A stretch of DNA of 64,000 bases from Caulobacter sp. BP25 (GTDB lineage Bacteria; Pseudomonadota; Alphaproteobacteria; Caulobacterales; Caulobacteraceae). The DNA lies in contig NZ_PEGH01000003.1 in NCBI RefSeq assembly GCF_002737755.1, positions 1-64,000 on the forward strand, in the 5' to 3' direction. This document shows positions 49,881-60,121 of the stretch, piece by piece; the stretch's first letter is position 1; each line of letters starts with the position of its first letter. The position numbers and the translations under genes are program-made. The notes below the pieces were generated by a model. It made no database searches, was not told the origin of the DNA, and was given only the letters and a program-made list of their open reading frames with translations.

Positions 49881-50992
49881 AGCGCGTGCTGATCAGCGGC
49901 GGCGGCGTAGAGGCCTGGATGACGGGCGCGGCGCTCGCGACGGCGGGCCGAGGCGTCCTTGAGGTCCAGGTGGCGGATCAGGGTCGGAGGCCCGAAGGGC
50001 GTATTGCCGCCCTGCCCGCTCTGCGCGGTCTGCACGCGCGCCTGGGGATTTCCGATGAGAGCCTAGCCAGTGAGGCCGGCGCCAGACCGCGCTTGGGCGC
50101 GCGCTACAACGATATGCTCGAGCCGTTCGGCCAGACCGGCGCGGCTCTGGACGGCGTGGCTTTTCATCACCACTGGCGCGCTGCTGGAAAACCGGCCGCG
50201 CTGGAGGCTTGGAGCCTCGCCGCCCAGGCTGCCTCTCGGGGCCGTTTCACACCAGGGAGCGCCGACCCCCGCTCGCCGCTGTCGACCCTGGACCATGGTC
50301 TAACGCTGGACGCAGCCGCCTATGCCGATCTGCTGAAAGCCGTCGCGCTGAAGGCTGGAGCGGAAATCGCGCCGACCAACGCCCACGTCGAGGTCATCAT
50401 CGACACCGCCGCGACGTCCCCTGGAGATGACTGGATCGACTGGAGCGCCTGGCTAAGCACGGGCCGGCGGCTCGCCGACGACACAGGATTGGTCTCGACG
50501 TTCGAGCCCGCGCCCCTGAGCGCCGGCCGCCGAACGCACGCGGTGAGCGGGAACCGCGTCGCCATCGGCGCGGCCTACGCCGCCTTCGGGGCCGGAGACG
50601 GCGGTGACCTGCATCTTTTGCAAGGCGCAATCGCCCGGCTGATCAGCCTCTTCCCCGACACGCCCGCCGCAGCCGCGGAGTTCGAGCGCTTGTCGGCCGC
50701 TTCGGCCGAGCGCGCCCGCGACATGGCCATCCTGCGCTGGGGCGACCTTTCGGCGCCGCCAGAGGAGCTGGCCTGGAAGATCGCTCAGTTCGAAAGCCGA
50801 GGACGCGTGGTGATGTACGACGAGGAAGTCTGGCCAGAGAGCGCCTTCGTCCACGCCTTTCTAGCGCGCGGGATCACGCCGCGTCGCACCGATCCTCTGG
50901 CCCTGCGCCAGCCGCCCGAGCGCGTCCGAGACCTGCTGGAGCGGATGCGGCGCGTGCTGGAACAGACGGCGGAGGCGATGCCGCGTGCCTAG
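49877..50992 (+). CDS. Degenerate halogenase-like protein without catalytic motifs (paralogue 2)
   Basis: A 371-residue protein, about 130 shorter than its neighbours but collinear with them. The FAD motif is altered (GGGVEAWM for GGGTAGWM), the catalytic Lys position reads PRLGARYNDM (Arg for Lys), the WxWxIP block is deleted, and no PLEST Glu motif remains (DLHLLQGAIARLISLFP is all that is left of that helix). Shared anchors are FHHHWRA, DPRSPLSTLDHGLTLDAAAYADLL and the C-terminal WKIAQFESRGRVVMYDEEVW. The open frame is intact, and it is coupled to halogenase 1 (ATGA). Hence it is probably a maintained, non-catalytic partner rather than a dead gene. Confidence 0.8.
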   Translation: MKRVLISGGGVEAWMTGAALATAGRGVLEVQVADQGRRPEGRIAALPALRGLHARLGISDESLASEAGARPRLGARYNDMLEPFGQTGAALDGVAFHHHWRAAGKPAALEAWSLAAQAASRGRFTPGSADPRSPLSTLDHGLTLDAAAYADLLKAVALKAGAEIAPTNAHVEVIIDTAATSPGDDWIDWSAWLSTGRRLADDTGLVSTFEPAPLSAGRRTHAVSGNRVAIGAAYAAFGAGDGGDLHLLQGAIARLISLFPDTPAAAAEFERLSAASAERARDMAILRWGDLSAPPEELAWKIAQFESRGRVVMYDEEVWPESAFVHAFLARGITPRRTDPLALRQPPERVRDLLERMRRVLEQTAEAMPRA

Positions 50993-51010
50993 ACCATCCG
51001 GAGCGTCCCG

Positions 51011-52519
51011 ATGACCGCCTCCATCCGCGAAGTTCTGATCATTGGCGGCGGAACGGCCGGCTGGATGACGGCTGCGGCCCTGGCCAAGGCTCTGCCGCCC
51101 GGCGTGCGCGTGCGCCTTGTCGAGTCCGAGCAGATCGGCACGGTCGGGGTCGGCGAGGCCACCATCCCGCCGATCAACACCTTCAACCAGGTGCTGGGCC
51201 TGGACGAGGCCGACTTCATGCGGGCCACCAAGGCCAGCTTCAAGCTGGCCATCGAGTTTGTCGGCTGGATGGGCGAGGGCCACCGCTACCTGCACCCGTT
51301 CGGAAATTTCGGCCTGGATATTGAGGCCTTGAAGTTCCATCAGGCCTGGCTGCGGGCCTTGCACGAGGGCTGGGCGCCGCCGATCGACGCGTTCAACCTG
51401 TCCGCCCAGGCCTCGCACCTGAAGCGCTACGCCCCGCCCGCCCGTGATCCGGGCCAGGTGCTGTCGAGCCTGAAATACGCTTTCCACTTCGACGCTGGGC
51501 TCTACGCCAGATACCTGCGCGCCTATGCCGAGCAGCGAGGCGTCATCCGGATCGAGGGCAAGGTCGCCGAGGTGCGCCAGCATGGCGAAACCGGCTTCGT
51601 CACCGGCGTGGCGCTTGAGAGCGGTCAGGCGCTCGAAGCCGAGCTCTTCATCGACTGCTCGGGCTTCCGGGGTCTGCTGATCGAGCAGGCGCTGCAGGCC
51701 GGCTATGACGACTGGAGCCATTGGCTGCCCAATGACCGGGCCGTGGCCCTGCCCTGCGTGACTGGCGGCGATGGCCTGACTCCCTACACTCGCGCAACCG
51801 CCGACGCCGCCGGCTGGCGCTGGCGGATCCCGCTGCAGCACCGGACCGGCAACGGCTATGTCTATTCCAGCAAGCACATCAGCGACGACGAGGCGCTGAG
51901 CCGTCTGCGCGCCACCGTGGATGGCGAGCCGCTGGGCGAGCCGAATTTCCTGAGGTTCCAGGCCGGTCGCCGCAAGCAGGCCTGGGTCAAGAACGTAGTG
52001 GCCATCGGCCTGTCCTCGGGCTTCCTGGAGCCGCTGGAAAGCACCTCGATTCACCTGATCCAGGCCGGGATCACCAAGCTACTCGCCCTATTCCCGCACA
52101 CGGGCTTCGATCCAGTTGAGATCGCCGAGTACAATCGGCTGACCGCCCTGCAGGTCGAGCTGATCCGCGACTTCATCATCCTGCACTTCAAGGCCAACGG
52201 CCGCGACGAACCCTATTGGCGCGACGCCCGAGCGATGGCGATCCCCCAGAGCCTCCAACATAAGATCGAGCTGTTCGCCGCGTCCGGACGACTGTTCGTC
52301 TCGGACTATGACCTTTTCGCCGAGGCCAGCTGGATCGCCGTGCTGCTAGGTCAGGGCGTCGTTCCGCGCCGCCACGACCCGCTGGTCGACGCCCTTGAGA
52401 CCGACGCTCTCAAGGCGCAGCTCTCGCGCCTAGCGGGCCTGATCCGCCAGACGGCCGAAGCCCTCCCGCCTCACGAAGCCTTCATCGCCCGCTACTGCGC
52501 CGCTAGAGATCCTGCATGA
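51011..52519 (+). CDS. Tryptophan-halogenase-like flavoprotein (paralogue 3)
   Basis: A 502-residue flavin-dependent halogenase-family protein with [14 protein letters not shown], the Lys in [18 protein letters not shown] and [13 protein letters not shown] intact. It begins 18 bases after paralogue 2 and overlaps paralogue 4 by four bases. It is closer to paralogues 1 and 4 than to paralogue 2 throughout. Confidence 0.88.
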   Translation: MTASIREVLIIGGGTAGWMTAAALAKALPPGVRVRLVESEQIGTVGVGEATIPPINTFNQVLGLDEADFMRATKASFKLAIEFVGWMGEGHRYLHPFGNFGLDIEALKFHQAWLRALHEGWAPPIDAFNLSAQASHLKRYAPPARDPGQVLSSLKYAFHFDAGLYARYLRAYAEQRGVIRIEGKVAEVRQHGETGFVTGVALESGQALEAELFIDCSGFRGLLIEQALQAGYDDWSHWLPNDRAVALPCVTGGDGLTPYTRATADAAGWRWRIPLQHRTGNGYVYSSKHISDDEALSRLRATVDGEPLGEPNFLRFQAGRRKQAWVKNVVAIGLSSGFLEPLESTSIHLIQAGITKLLALFPHTGFDPVEIAEYNRLTALQVELIRDFIILHFKANGRDEPYWRDARAMAIPQSLQHKIELFAASGRLFVSDYDLFAEASWIAVLLGQGVVPRRHDPLVDALETDALKAQLSRLAGLIRQTAEALPPHEAFIARYCAARDPA

Positions 52520-54023
52520 CCGAGAACAACCGCCTGCGCCGTGTCGTGATCGTCGGCGGCGGCACCGCCGGCTGGATGACCGCCGCTGCGCTCGGCCGCT
52601 TCCTGAAGGACGGCCATACCCGCGTGACCCTTGTCGAGTCAGAGGCCATCGGCACGGTTGGGGTCGGCGAGTCGACGATCCCCCAGATCAACATGTTCAA
52701 CCGCATGCTGGGCCTCGACGAGAACGACTTCGTCCGCAAGACCAAGGCCACCTTCAAGCTGGGCATCGACTTCGTCGACTGGCTGGAAATCGGTCAGGCC
52801 TATCACCACCCATTCGGCCCCTATGGCGTCGACATGGAGGGCGTGTCGTTCCACGCCTACTGGCTGAAAGCCCGGGCGCTGGGTCTCGAGGACGACCTGG
52901 GCGCCTACAGCCTGCAGACCGTGGGCGCGCGCCAGAGCAAGTTCATGCGGCCCAACGGCCAAGCCAACTCGCCGCTGGGCCAGATCGCCTACGCCTTCCA
53001 GTTCGACGCGGGCCTCTACGCCCGCTTCCTGCGCGACTACGCCGAGGCGCGCGGCGTGACCCGCCAGGAGGGCCGGATCCAGACGGTCCAGCAAGACGGC
53101 GAGACCGGCTTTGTCACCTCGGTCATGCTGGAGAGCGGCCAGGTGATCGAGGGCGATCTCTTCATCGACTGCTCGGGCTTCCGGGGCCTCTTGATCGAAC
53201 AGACTCTGAAGGCCGGTTACGAGGACTGGCGCCCGTGGTTGCTGAACGACCGCGCCGTGGCCGTTCCTTGCGCGCTGGGGGCTCGATGGCGCCGGTGACG
53301 CGAGCGACGGCTCGGCCGCACGGCTGGCAGTGGCGCATCCCGCTGCAGCACCGCCTGGGCAACGGCTACGCCTTTTCCAGCGACCATGTCAGCGAGGATG
53401 AAGCCACGGCCTATCTGCTCTCACATCTGGACGGTCAGCCGCTGGCCGAGCCGAACCTGATACGCTTCACCGCCGGTCGCCGTAAGAAGAGCTGGCTCAA
53501 GAACGTCGTGGCCATCGGCCTCTCCGCCGGCTTCATGGAGCCGCTGGAAAGCCAGTCGATCCACCTGATCCAGGTGGGCATATCGCGCCTTATGGCCCAC
53601 TTCCCCGACCGCGCGTTCCGCCAGGCCGACATCGACCGCTACAACCGGGTCATGACCTTCGAGTACGAGAAGATCCGGGACTTTCTGATCCTGCACTTCA
53701 AGGCCACACGCCGGAACGACACGCCCTACTGGGACTATCTGCGCGAGATGCCCGTCCCCGAGTACCTGGCCGATAAGATCGACCTCTTCAGGGGCTCGGG
53801 CCGCGTGTTTCGCGAGAACGAGGAGCTGTTCAACGACACCTCGTGGTTCGCGGTATTCATCGGCCAAGGCATCCTCCCGCAGGCCTGGGATCCGATGGCC
53901 GACACCATGGACGAGGGGGTATTCAAAGCGCGGATGGCCGAGATCAAGGCCGTGATCGCCCGCTCGGCGGAGGTCATGCCCGACCACATGGACTTCATTG
54001 GCCAGAACTGCGCGGCGGCGTGA
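52516..54023 (+). pseudogene. Tryptophan-halogenase-like gene with one-base frameshift (paralogue 4)
   Basis: Two frames that together make one halogenase of about 502 residues. The first (from 52516) has [14 protein letters not shown] and the catalytic Lys region TFKLGIDF, and runs to AVAVPCALG. The second resumes with [16 protein letters not shown] and holds [10 protein letters not shown] and EPLESQSIHLIQ up to 54023. The break is at a run of five G (53277-53281); a sixth G would restore the frame. The rest of the gene is unblemished, so either this is a fresh mutation, a sequencing error, or a phase-variable G run. It follows paralogue 3 by an ATGA overlap. Confidence 0.85.
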
Positions 54024-54123
54024 GGCGGGCTTGACGCCAAGCTGGCCAGCCACAAGAACAGCGTTTCTCTGAGCCGTCTTATTCAGACCGGCGTCACGGG
54101 CGACTTTCGGGAGACGAGCGAGA

Positions 54124-55164
54124 TTGGCGAGACATTCAGGAGCCATTCGCGGTCCCACCATCATTGATGTCGCGGCCGTGGCTGGCGTGTCGGCCATGAC
54201 GGTGTCGCGCGTGATCAACGACCGCCCCGGCGTCGGTCAGAAGACCCGCCTGGCGGTCAATGAGGCCATTCGCACGCTGGGCTACACGCCGAATGTCGCG
54301 GCGCGCAGCCTGGTGACGTCAACCGAACTGCGGATCGGAGTCGTCTACTCCAATCCCAGCGCCGCCTTCATGAGCGACTTCCTGACCGGCGTCTTCGAGG
54401 AGGCCTCAATCCGAGGCGCGCGCTTGATCCTGCTCAAGGGCGGCGAAGGCGGGCGCCCACCCAGCGCGGCGGAGCTGGAGGCCTTGGCGGAATCCGGAAT
54501 TCGCGGCGTCATTCTCGCGCCGCCGCTGGGGGAGTCGTCGGTGGTCCTGGAGGCGCTCGGCAACGCCGGCCTCCCCATGGCGGCGGTGGGCGCCTATGAT
54601 GTCCAGGGCGCGATCTCGGTTCGGATCGACGATCACCTCGCGGCCTATGAGATGACCCGCGCGCTACTCCGCCTCGGCCATCGGCATCTGGGCTTCATCC
54701 TCGGCAATCCGAACCAGGCCGCCAGCGCCCGGCGCTTGGCGGGCTTTCAGGACGCGGTCCGGGAGATCGACGGCGCGACGACCGTCATCGCCCAAGGCGA
54801 TTTCAGCTTCGCCTCGGGCCTGGCGGCGGCGGAACAGCTGCTGGACAGCCACACACCGCCAACGGCCATCTTCGCCAGCAACGACGACATGGCCGCCGCG
54901 GCCGTCTCGGTCGCGCACCGTCGGCATCTGGACGTGCCGCGCGAATTGACCGTTGTCGGCTTCGACGACACGCCGGCTGCAGTGACGCTATGGCCGCCGC
55001 TAACCACCGTACATCAGCCGGTCCGCAAGCTGGCCGCCGAAGCGCTGAGCCTTTTGACGGCCGAGATCGCCAAGCCCGTGCCGGATGGCCAAGGCGCCAG
55101 CGAGCACGTTCTCGATCACGAGATCATCGCGCGCCAATCGACGGCCGCCCCCCTTGCCTCCTAG
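54124..55164 (+). CDS. LacI family transcriptional regulator of the halogenase/TonB locus
   Basis: A 346-residue LacI/GalR regulator. The N-terminal helix-turn-helix TIIDVAAVAGVSAMTVSRVIN and hinge (PNVAARSLVT) are followed by a periplasmic-binding-type effector domain (LRIGVVYSNP; IRGVILAPPL; DDHLAAYEMTRALLRLGHRHLGFILGNPN; AIFASNDDMAAAAV; VGFDDTPAAVTLWPPLTTVHQP). The start is TTG at 54124 behind GGGAGACG; no ATG or GTG fits. It lies 100 bases after the last halogenase-like gene. LacI regulators of Caulobacter TonB loci usually sense sugars or sugar derivatives, so the inducer may be a carbohydrate-like compound. Confidence 0.88.
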   Translation: MARHSGAIRGPTIIDVAAVAGVSAMTVSRVINDRPGVGQKTRLAVNEAIRTLGYTPNVAARSLVTSTELRIGVVYSNPSAAFMSDFLTGVFEEASIRGARLILLKGGEGGRPPSAAELEALAESGIRGVILAPPLGESSVVLEALGNAGLPMAAVGAYDVQGAISVRIDDHLAAYEMTRALLRLGHRHLGFILGNPNQAASARRLAGFQDAVREIDGATTVIAQGDFSFASGLAAAEQLLDSHTPPTAIFASNDDMAAAAVSVAHRRHLDVPRELTVVGFDDTPAAVTLWPPLTTVHQPVRKLAAEALSLLTAEIAKPVPDGQGASEHVLDHEIIARQSTAAPLAS

Positions 55165-55388
55165 ACACCGCCAAGGTCCACCCATGTCGGGGTACACGGG
55201 CGTGGCGTCATACGCCGACTTGTGGGCGGGAAGCGGTGTCGGGATGGCGGCCATACCGGGCCTGAAACCCGAGATCTAAGCCAACTCCCTGGGGATGGTC
55301 CCGCTGGAAGCCTCAAACAGTCTGACAACTTGCCAAGCCTCGTGCGGTTGCGCTTATAGAACCTCGAACGCCGCCAGGAGTCTGACGC

Positions 55389-56126
55389 ATGCCGACCGAA
55401 GAGCCTGAGACCAAGTCGATCCCCAAGTCGACGAGAGGCTCGGGTCGGCGTCTGCGCGGCGCGGTCGCGCACTATCTGGGCACAGCCATCGTCTCCGGCC
55501 AGATCGCGCCCGGCGAGAAGCTGACGGGCGAGATCGCCAACGCCGAGGCGCTGGACGTCTCGCGCAGCGCCTATCGCGAGGCCGTTCAGGTGCTGACCGC
55601 CAAGGGCTTGGTCGAGAGCCGGCCCAAGGCCGGCACGCGGGTGCTGCCACGCAGTCGCTGGAACATCTTGGACCCCACCGTCCTGGCGTGGGCCTTCTCG
55701 GCCGAGCCTGATGTCAGCTTCGTGAGGGACCTCTTCGAACTCCGATCGGTCGTGGAGCCCGCCGCCGCGCGCTTCGCCGCGGAGCGCCGCGACAAGGACG
55801 ACATCAAGGCCATGAAGGACGCCTTGGCCGGCATGCGTCGCCACACCCTGGCGACCGAAGCTGGCCGCGCGGCTGACAAGGCCTTCCATGACGCTCTGCT
55901 GCGCGCCACCCACAACGACGCGATGATCGCGCTCAGCGCCAGCATCAGCGCTGCGGTCAGCTGGACGACGGAGTTCAAGCAGCGTTCCCGCGCCCTGCCC
56001 CGCGATCCGGTGCCAGATCACGCAAAGGTCTGCGACGCGATCGCCGCCGGCGATCCCGAGGCGGCCAGCGCGGCCATGCAGACCCTGGTCGAGCTTGCCC
56101 TCGAGGACACCCGTTCGGTGATGTGA
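55389..56126 (+). CDS. GntR (FadR subfamily) transcriptional regulator
   Basis: A 245-residue regulator. Its winged helix-turn-helix is visible (AIVSGQIAPGEKLTGEIANAEALDVSRSAYREAVQVLTAKGLVESRPKAG region), followed by the all-helical FCD effector domain with metal-ligand-like Asp and His residues (ELRSVVEPAAARFA; DKAFHDALLRATHN; DHAKVCDAIAAGDPEAASAAM). FCD proteins often bind small organic acids, sugar acids among them. It is 224 bases downstream of the LacI gene in the same direction and may control a sugar-acid pathway outside the window. Confidence 0.85.
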   Translation: MPTEEPETKSIPKSTRGSGRRLRGAVAHYLGTAIVSGQIAPGEKLTGEIANAEALDVSRSAYREAVQVLTAKGLVESRPKAGTRVLPRSRWNILDPTVLAWAFSAEPDVSFVRDLFELRSVVEPAAARFAAERRDKDDIKAMKDALAGMRRHTLATEAGRAADKAFHDALLRATHNDAMIALSASISAAVSWTTEFKQRSRALPRDPVPDHAKVCDAIAAGDPEAASAAMQTLVELALEDTRSVM

Positions 56127-56359
56127 GCGCTAGGGCGTGCTCAGATAGCCGCGCATGGCCAACCAGCGCGCATAGGCGTCGAACCGGCCGGGTCGGCCGC
56201 CTCTCTTGCCAAAGAGCCCCATAGCGTTCTCGCTCCCAGGGTTTTTGTTCGGCCACTTATTACGCGGCCCGAAATTACTCCTACAAATTCCCGATCAGCG
56301 GTCACGACGACTGTTGGCGTTCCCATGAGTTATGGCGGCGCAAGGCCGTCAATTTGACT

Positions 56360-56872
56360 CTAGCCGCCGGTCAGGTCGCCAAGCGTCCAGTCGATAACGT
56401 CGCCTTCGTAGGCGTTGGTACCTCGCCCAATGGCGCCGATGGCCGCGCTCATGACGCCGCCCCGCTTCAGGATATCGTCGGCCAGGGAAATCATCAGCGG
56501 GTTCGGGGTGGCCTTGGGCGACGTCGCGCGAAGTCGTTGCGCGATGGCGTGCTCATCGCCAGCAGCCCCCGCCGCGCAGGCCAGGATATAGGCGGCCGCC
56601 GGAGACCGGCTGACGCCGGCGAAACAGTGAACGAGCAATGTCGCCTCGGCCGGCATGGCGCGCCCAAGGTCGATGATCGCCTGGACGGTCCCAAGGCTCG
56701 GCGCGATCAGGCCTGGCCTTGGCGCGGCGATGTCGTTGAAGCGCAGAACAGTGGTCGCGATCGAGCGCGGCCCGACCTCCACGTCAGGCGAGACCAGGGT
56801 CAGGACATGATCCACGCGCGCGCCAGCCAATAGCGCATCGACGGCGGAGCCTGGGCAGACGATCAGCCTCAT
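56360..56872 (-). CDS. Cys-based (tyrosine phosphatase-like) phosphatase at end of cob operon
   Basis: A 170-residue protein with the P-loop HCFAGVSRSPAAA, matching the HC-x5-R-S active site of dual-specificity phosphatases, preceded by an Asp-containing loop (VLRFNDIAAP) that could supply the general acid. The start at 56872 overlaps the cobS stop by four bases. No His-type CobC alpha-ribazole phosphatase is visible in the window, so this may supply the phosphatase that acts after CobS (inference). Confidence 0.75.
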   Translation of the reverse strand: MRLIVCPGSAVDALLAGARVDHVLTLVSPDVEVGPRSIATTVLRFNDIAAPRPGLIAPSLGTVQAIIDLGRAMPAEATLLVHCFAGVSRSPAAAYILACAAGAAGDEHAIAQRLRATSPKATPNPLMISLADDILKRGGVMSAAIGAIGRGTNAYEGDVIDWTLGDLTGG

Positions 56873-57630
56873 GCCAGCGCCGCCAGGCCAAGCAGGAAAC
56901 CGACCTCGAAGACCTGTTCGACCGAGCCGAGAACATCGCCGGTATGACCGCCGATCAACCGCACCGCTGTTCTGACCAACACCAGCGCCGCGACGACGCC
57001 CAGCGCCAGACCTAGCCCGACGGCGGGCGCGGGTAGAAGCAGCAGAGGCCAGGCCGCGATGATGAGGGCGGCGATCACCTCGCCCGTTCGAACGCCCATC
57101 GGTGTCGGCTTCCATTTGCCGGCCTCGCCAGAGGGCGCATAGGGCGTAACCCGCATGACCACGACAGCCGCCGCCCGGCCCACGCCATGGGCCGCCAAAA
57201 GCGCCAAGGCGCCGACCTCGACAGACAAGGTCCCCAGCACGGCGACCTTCAGACCCAAAGCGACCGCAAGGGCGCAGACGCCGTAGGTCCCAATGCGACT
57301 GTCCTTCATGATCTCCAGCCGACGCTGCGCCGTCTGGCCGCCACCCAGGCCATCGGCTGTATCGGCGAGCCCGTCCTCGTGGAAGGCGCCGGTTGTCAGC
57401 AGGCCAACACCGACGGCCAGCATCGCCGCCACGCCCGAGCCCCAGAGCGAGTATCCCAGGAAGAAGGCGCCGGCGGAGATCGCGCCAACACCCTGACCAA
57501 CCAGAGGAAAATACCGCGTGGCTCGCGTGATCCAGTCGGCCTGGAAGTCTTTGAGCGGAGGCGTCGGAATCCGCGTCAGGAACTGGACGGCGCAGAGCAG
57601 CAGTCGGGCCTGTAAACGAAGCCAGCCCAT
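56869..57630 (-). CDS. cobS: Adenosylcobinamide-GDP ribazoletransferase
   Basis: A 253-residue membrane enzyme that joins adenosylcobinamide-GDP to alpha-ribazole (phosphate) to form cobalamin (phosphate). Motifs: AVQFLTRIPTP, YFPLVGQGVGAISA, GAFHEDGLADTADGLGGG (Asp-rich catalytic loop) and several hydrophobic helices. It starts two bases after cobT ends. Confidence 0.95.
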   Translation of the reverse strand: MGWLRLQARLLLCAVQFLTRIPTPPLKDFQADWITRATRYFPLVGQGVGAISAGAFFLGYSLWGSGVAAMLAVGVGLLTTGAFHEDGLADTADGLGGGQTAQRRLEIMKDSRIGTYGVCALAVALGLKVAVLGTLSVEVGALALLAAHGVGRAAAVVVMRVTPYAPSGEAGKWKPTPMGVRTGEVIAALIIAAWPLLLLPAPAVGLGLALGVVAALVLVRTAVRLIGGHTGDVLGSVEQVFEVGFLLGLAALA

Positions 57631-57632
57631 GC

Positions 57633-58664
57633 TCAGAGCCGCCCGCTCAACACGTCGTCGAGGGTGGCGACATCGCTCAACAGGCGCGAGGCCGCGCGCG
57701 CCAACGGCAGGGCCAGAAGCGCGCCTGTCCCCTCGCCCAATCGCAGATCCAGACCCAGAAGCGGATCGACCTCCAGCGCGGCCAGCAGCGTGCCATGCCC
57801 CTGCTCGGCCGAGCGGTGACAGAAGACGCAGTAGTCCTTGACCTCTGGAACCAATCGGATCGCGACCAGGGCGGCGGCGGAGACGATGAAGCCGTCGATC
57901 AGAACCGGAACCTTGGCCGAGGCCGCGCCGATGATGGCGCCGGCCATCATGGCGATCTCCAGCCCGCCGAACTCGGCCAGCACCTCAAGCGGCTCGGTAG
58001 CGGCGCTGCGCGCGGCCGCTCGCTCCAGGACGGCGGTCTTGCGCGCGAGGCCCGCCTCGTCATGCCCGGCGCCGCGGCCGACGCATTCGGCCAGGGGCGC
58101 CGGCGCCAGGCGGTGCATGATCAAGGCCGCCGAAGCGGTATTGCCGATGCCCATCTCGCCAAGAGCGAGGATGTCGAAGCCCTCCGCCGCCGCCCGCAGC
58201 GCTATGTGCGCGCCGCTCTCGAGGGCGGCGACGGCCTCGGCGGACGTCAAGGCGGGCTCGATAGCGGCGTTGCGGCTGCCGCGTCGAATCTTCGACGCGA
58301 TCAGCGAGGGATGAGGCGAAAGATCCGCGTCGACGCCGGCGTCCACAACACGCAACTCCGCGCCCACGGCCCGCGCGAAGGCGTTGGCGCTGGCCTTGCC
58401 AGCCAGGAAGGTCGCGACCATCGCCTGGGTGACGGCGGAGGGATAGGCGGAGACGCCCTCGGCGTTCATGCCGTGATCGCCGGCGAAGACCAGCAACAGC
58501 GCCCGGTCAAACGACGGCGGCGGACCGCTCGCGATCAGGCCCAGCCGGACAGCTAGGTCCTCGATGCGCCCCAGGGCGCCAAGCGGCTTGGCTTTGGCGT
58601 CGAGCTGGGCGCGAAGAGCCTCGGCGCCTGCCGGGTCGATCAGTGAAACGGCGGGCAAGTTCAT
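57633..58664 (-). CDS. cobT: Nicotinate-nucleotide--dimethylbenzimidazole phosphoribosyltransferase
   Basis: A 343-residue enzyme that activates dimethylbenzimidazole with the ribosyl phosphate of nicotinate mononucleotide. Family motifs visible: [15 protein letters not shown] near the start, [37 protein letters not shown] and [12 protein letters not shown] in the last third. It overlaps cobQ by four bases. Confidence 0.95.
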   Translation of the reverse strand: MNLPAVSLIDPAGAEALRAQLDAKAKPLGALGRIEDLAVRLGLIASGPPPSFDRALLLVFAGDHGMNAEGVSAYPSAVTQAMVATFLAGKASANAFARAVGAELRVVDAGVDADLSPHPSLIASKIRRGSRNAAIEPALTSAEAVAALESGAHIALRAAAEGFDILALGEMGIGNTASAALIMHRLAPAPLAECVGRGAGHDEAGLARKTAVLERAAARSAATEPLEVLAEFGGLEIAMMAGAIIGAASAKVPVLIDGFIVSAAALVAIRLVPEVKDYCVFCHRSAEQGHGTLLAALEVDPLLGLDLRLGEGTGALLALPLARAASRLLSDVATLDDVLSGRL

Positions 58665-60121
58665 CGGAAACTCTCAAGGCCGGCGATGGCGGCAAGCGCG
58701 GGTATGTCAAACGCCACGTCCAGGGCCGAAGCGATTTCGTCGAGCGCTTGATCGACGCGGGCGGACTGGTCGAGGCGATCGGAAAACGCGCCGAGTTCGG
58801 CCAGCAGTTCCGCCCTTGCCTCGCCGCTGTCGAACAAGCCATGGACATAGCAGCCTCGCACCCGCCCATCGGGCGAGATGACTCCGTCCTCATCGCCATC
58901 GTCGAAACGAAGCATCGGTGTATGGCCGCCCCCGGTGCGGCCGACGTGCATCTCGTAGCCGCCGAAAGCGGCGCCGCCGGGTAGTCGTCCCGTCACGTGG
59001 CGCAGGGTCTTTCGATCCGTCATCACGGTTTCGACGTCGAGCAGGCCAAGGCCCTCCACCGAGGCGGGCGCGCCCTCAATCCCCTCGGGATCGGACAGCC
59101 AGCGCCCCAGCATCTGGAAGCCCCCGCAGACCCCCAGCACGCGCCCCCCGCGCCGGACATGCGCCAGGAGGTCGATGTCCCAGCCTTGTGCGCGGAAAAA
59201 GGCCAGGTCCGCCAGGGTCGCCTTGGTCCCCGGCAGTATGACGAGATCAGCGTCGCCGGGCAGCGGCTGGCCGGGCGGAACGAAGGCGAAGGCGACCTCC
59301 GGCTCGGTCCGAAGGGCGTCGAACTCGTCGAAATTGGCGATGCGCGACAACATCGGCGCCACGATGCGGATCTTGCGCCCGTCCTGCGGCGACGTCCCAT
59401 CGAGTACGACGGCGTCCTCGGCCGGCAACCGCCGCGCCGCCGCGAGCCACGGCACCATGCCCAGGTCGGGCCATCCCGTGGCCTCGACGATCATCCGGCG
59501 GCCGTCTTGGAACAGCGCCGGATCGCCTCGGAACTTGTTGATCAGGAAGCCGCGCACCATGGCCCGGTCACCTTCGTCCAGCACCGCGTGGGCGCCGACC
59601 AGGGCGGCGATCACATGACCTCGGTCGATGTCGCCGATCAGCACGACCGGCACGTCAGCGGCGCGCGCGAAGCCCATATTGGCGATGTCGCCTGCGCGTA
59701 GGTTGATCTCGGCCGGACTTCCCGCTCCTTCGACGATGACGAGGTCGCTCTGCGCCTCCAGCCGGCGGAAGCTCTCGAGGACTGTGTCCAGCAGCTCACC
59801 CTTACGCGCCTGGTAGCCGCTGGCCTTCCAGGTTCCGGCCATCTGGCCGCGCACGACCAGCTGGGCGCCGACATCGCTCTGAGGCTTTAGCAGCACCGGG
59901 TTCATATCGACGGTCGCGGGCGTGCGGCAGGCGATCGCCTGCAGCGCCTGGGCGCGGCCGATTTCGCCGCCATCGGCGGTGACTGCGGCGTTGTTAGACA
60001 TGTTCTGCGGCTTGAACGGGCGAACCCTCAGGCCGCGATTGGCGAATAGCCGGCAGAGGCCCGCGACCAGTACGGACTTGCCGACGTCGGACCCGCAGCC
60101 CTGGATCATCAGCGCGGCCAT
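58661..60121 (-). CDS. cobQ: Cobyric acid synthase
   Basis: A 486-residue ATP- and glutamine-dependent amidase that makes cobyric acid. The N-terminal dethiobiotin-synthetase-like domain has [28 protein letters not shown] and [12 protein letters not shown]; the C-terminal glutaminase domain has the nucleophile Cys in [10 protein letters not shown] and the His in CYVHGLFDS. The ATG at 60121 gives a conventional N-terminus ([12 protein letters not shown]). It overlaps the downstream end of cbiB by 13 bases. Confidence 0.95.
   Translation of the reverse strand: MAALMIQGCGSDVGKSVLVAGLCRLFANRGLRVRPFKPQNMSNNAAVTADGGEIGRAQALQAIACRTPATVDMNPVLLKPQSDVGAQLVVRGQMAGTWKASGYQARKGELLDTVLESFRRLEAQSDLVIVEGAGSPAEINLRAGDIANMGFARAADVPVVLIGDIDRGHVIAALVGAHAVLDEGDRAMVRGFLINKFRGDPALFQDGRRMIVEATGWPDLGMVPWLAAARRLPAEDAVVLDGTSPQDGRKIRIVAPMLSRIANFDEFDALRTEPEVAFAFVPPGQPLPGDADLVILPGTKATLADLAFFRAQGWDIDLLAHVRRGGRVLGVCGGFQMLGRWLSDPEGIEGAPASVEGLGLLDVETVMTDRKTLRHVTGRLPGGAAFGGYEMHVGRTGGGHTPMLRFDDGDEDGVISPDGRVRGCYVHGLFDSGEARAELLAELGAFSDRLDQSARVDQALDEIASALDVAFDIPALAAIAGLESFR

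Noticed and set aside
55161..56021. 286-codon minus-strand open frame over the GntR gene
   Set aside because: The plus-strand GntR protein has clear domains; the antisense frame has none.
56127..56359. Possible terminator (GGCCG-GGT-CGGCC) between GntR and the phosphatase gene
   Set aside because: The stem is only five bases and no T run follows on either strand.
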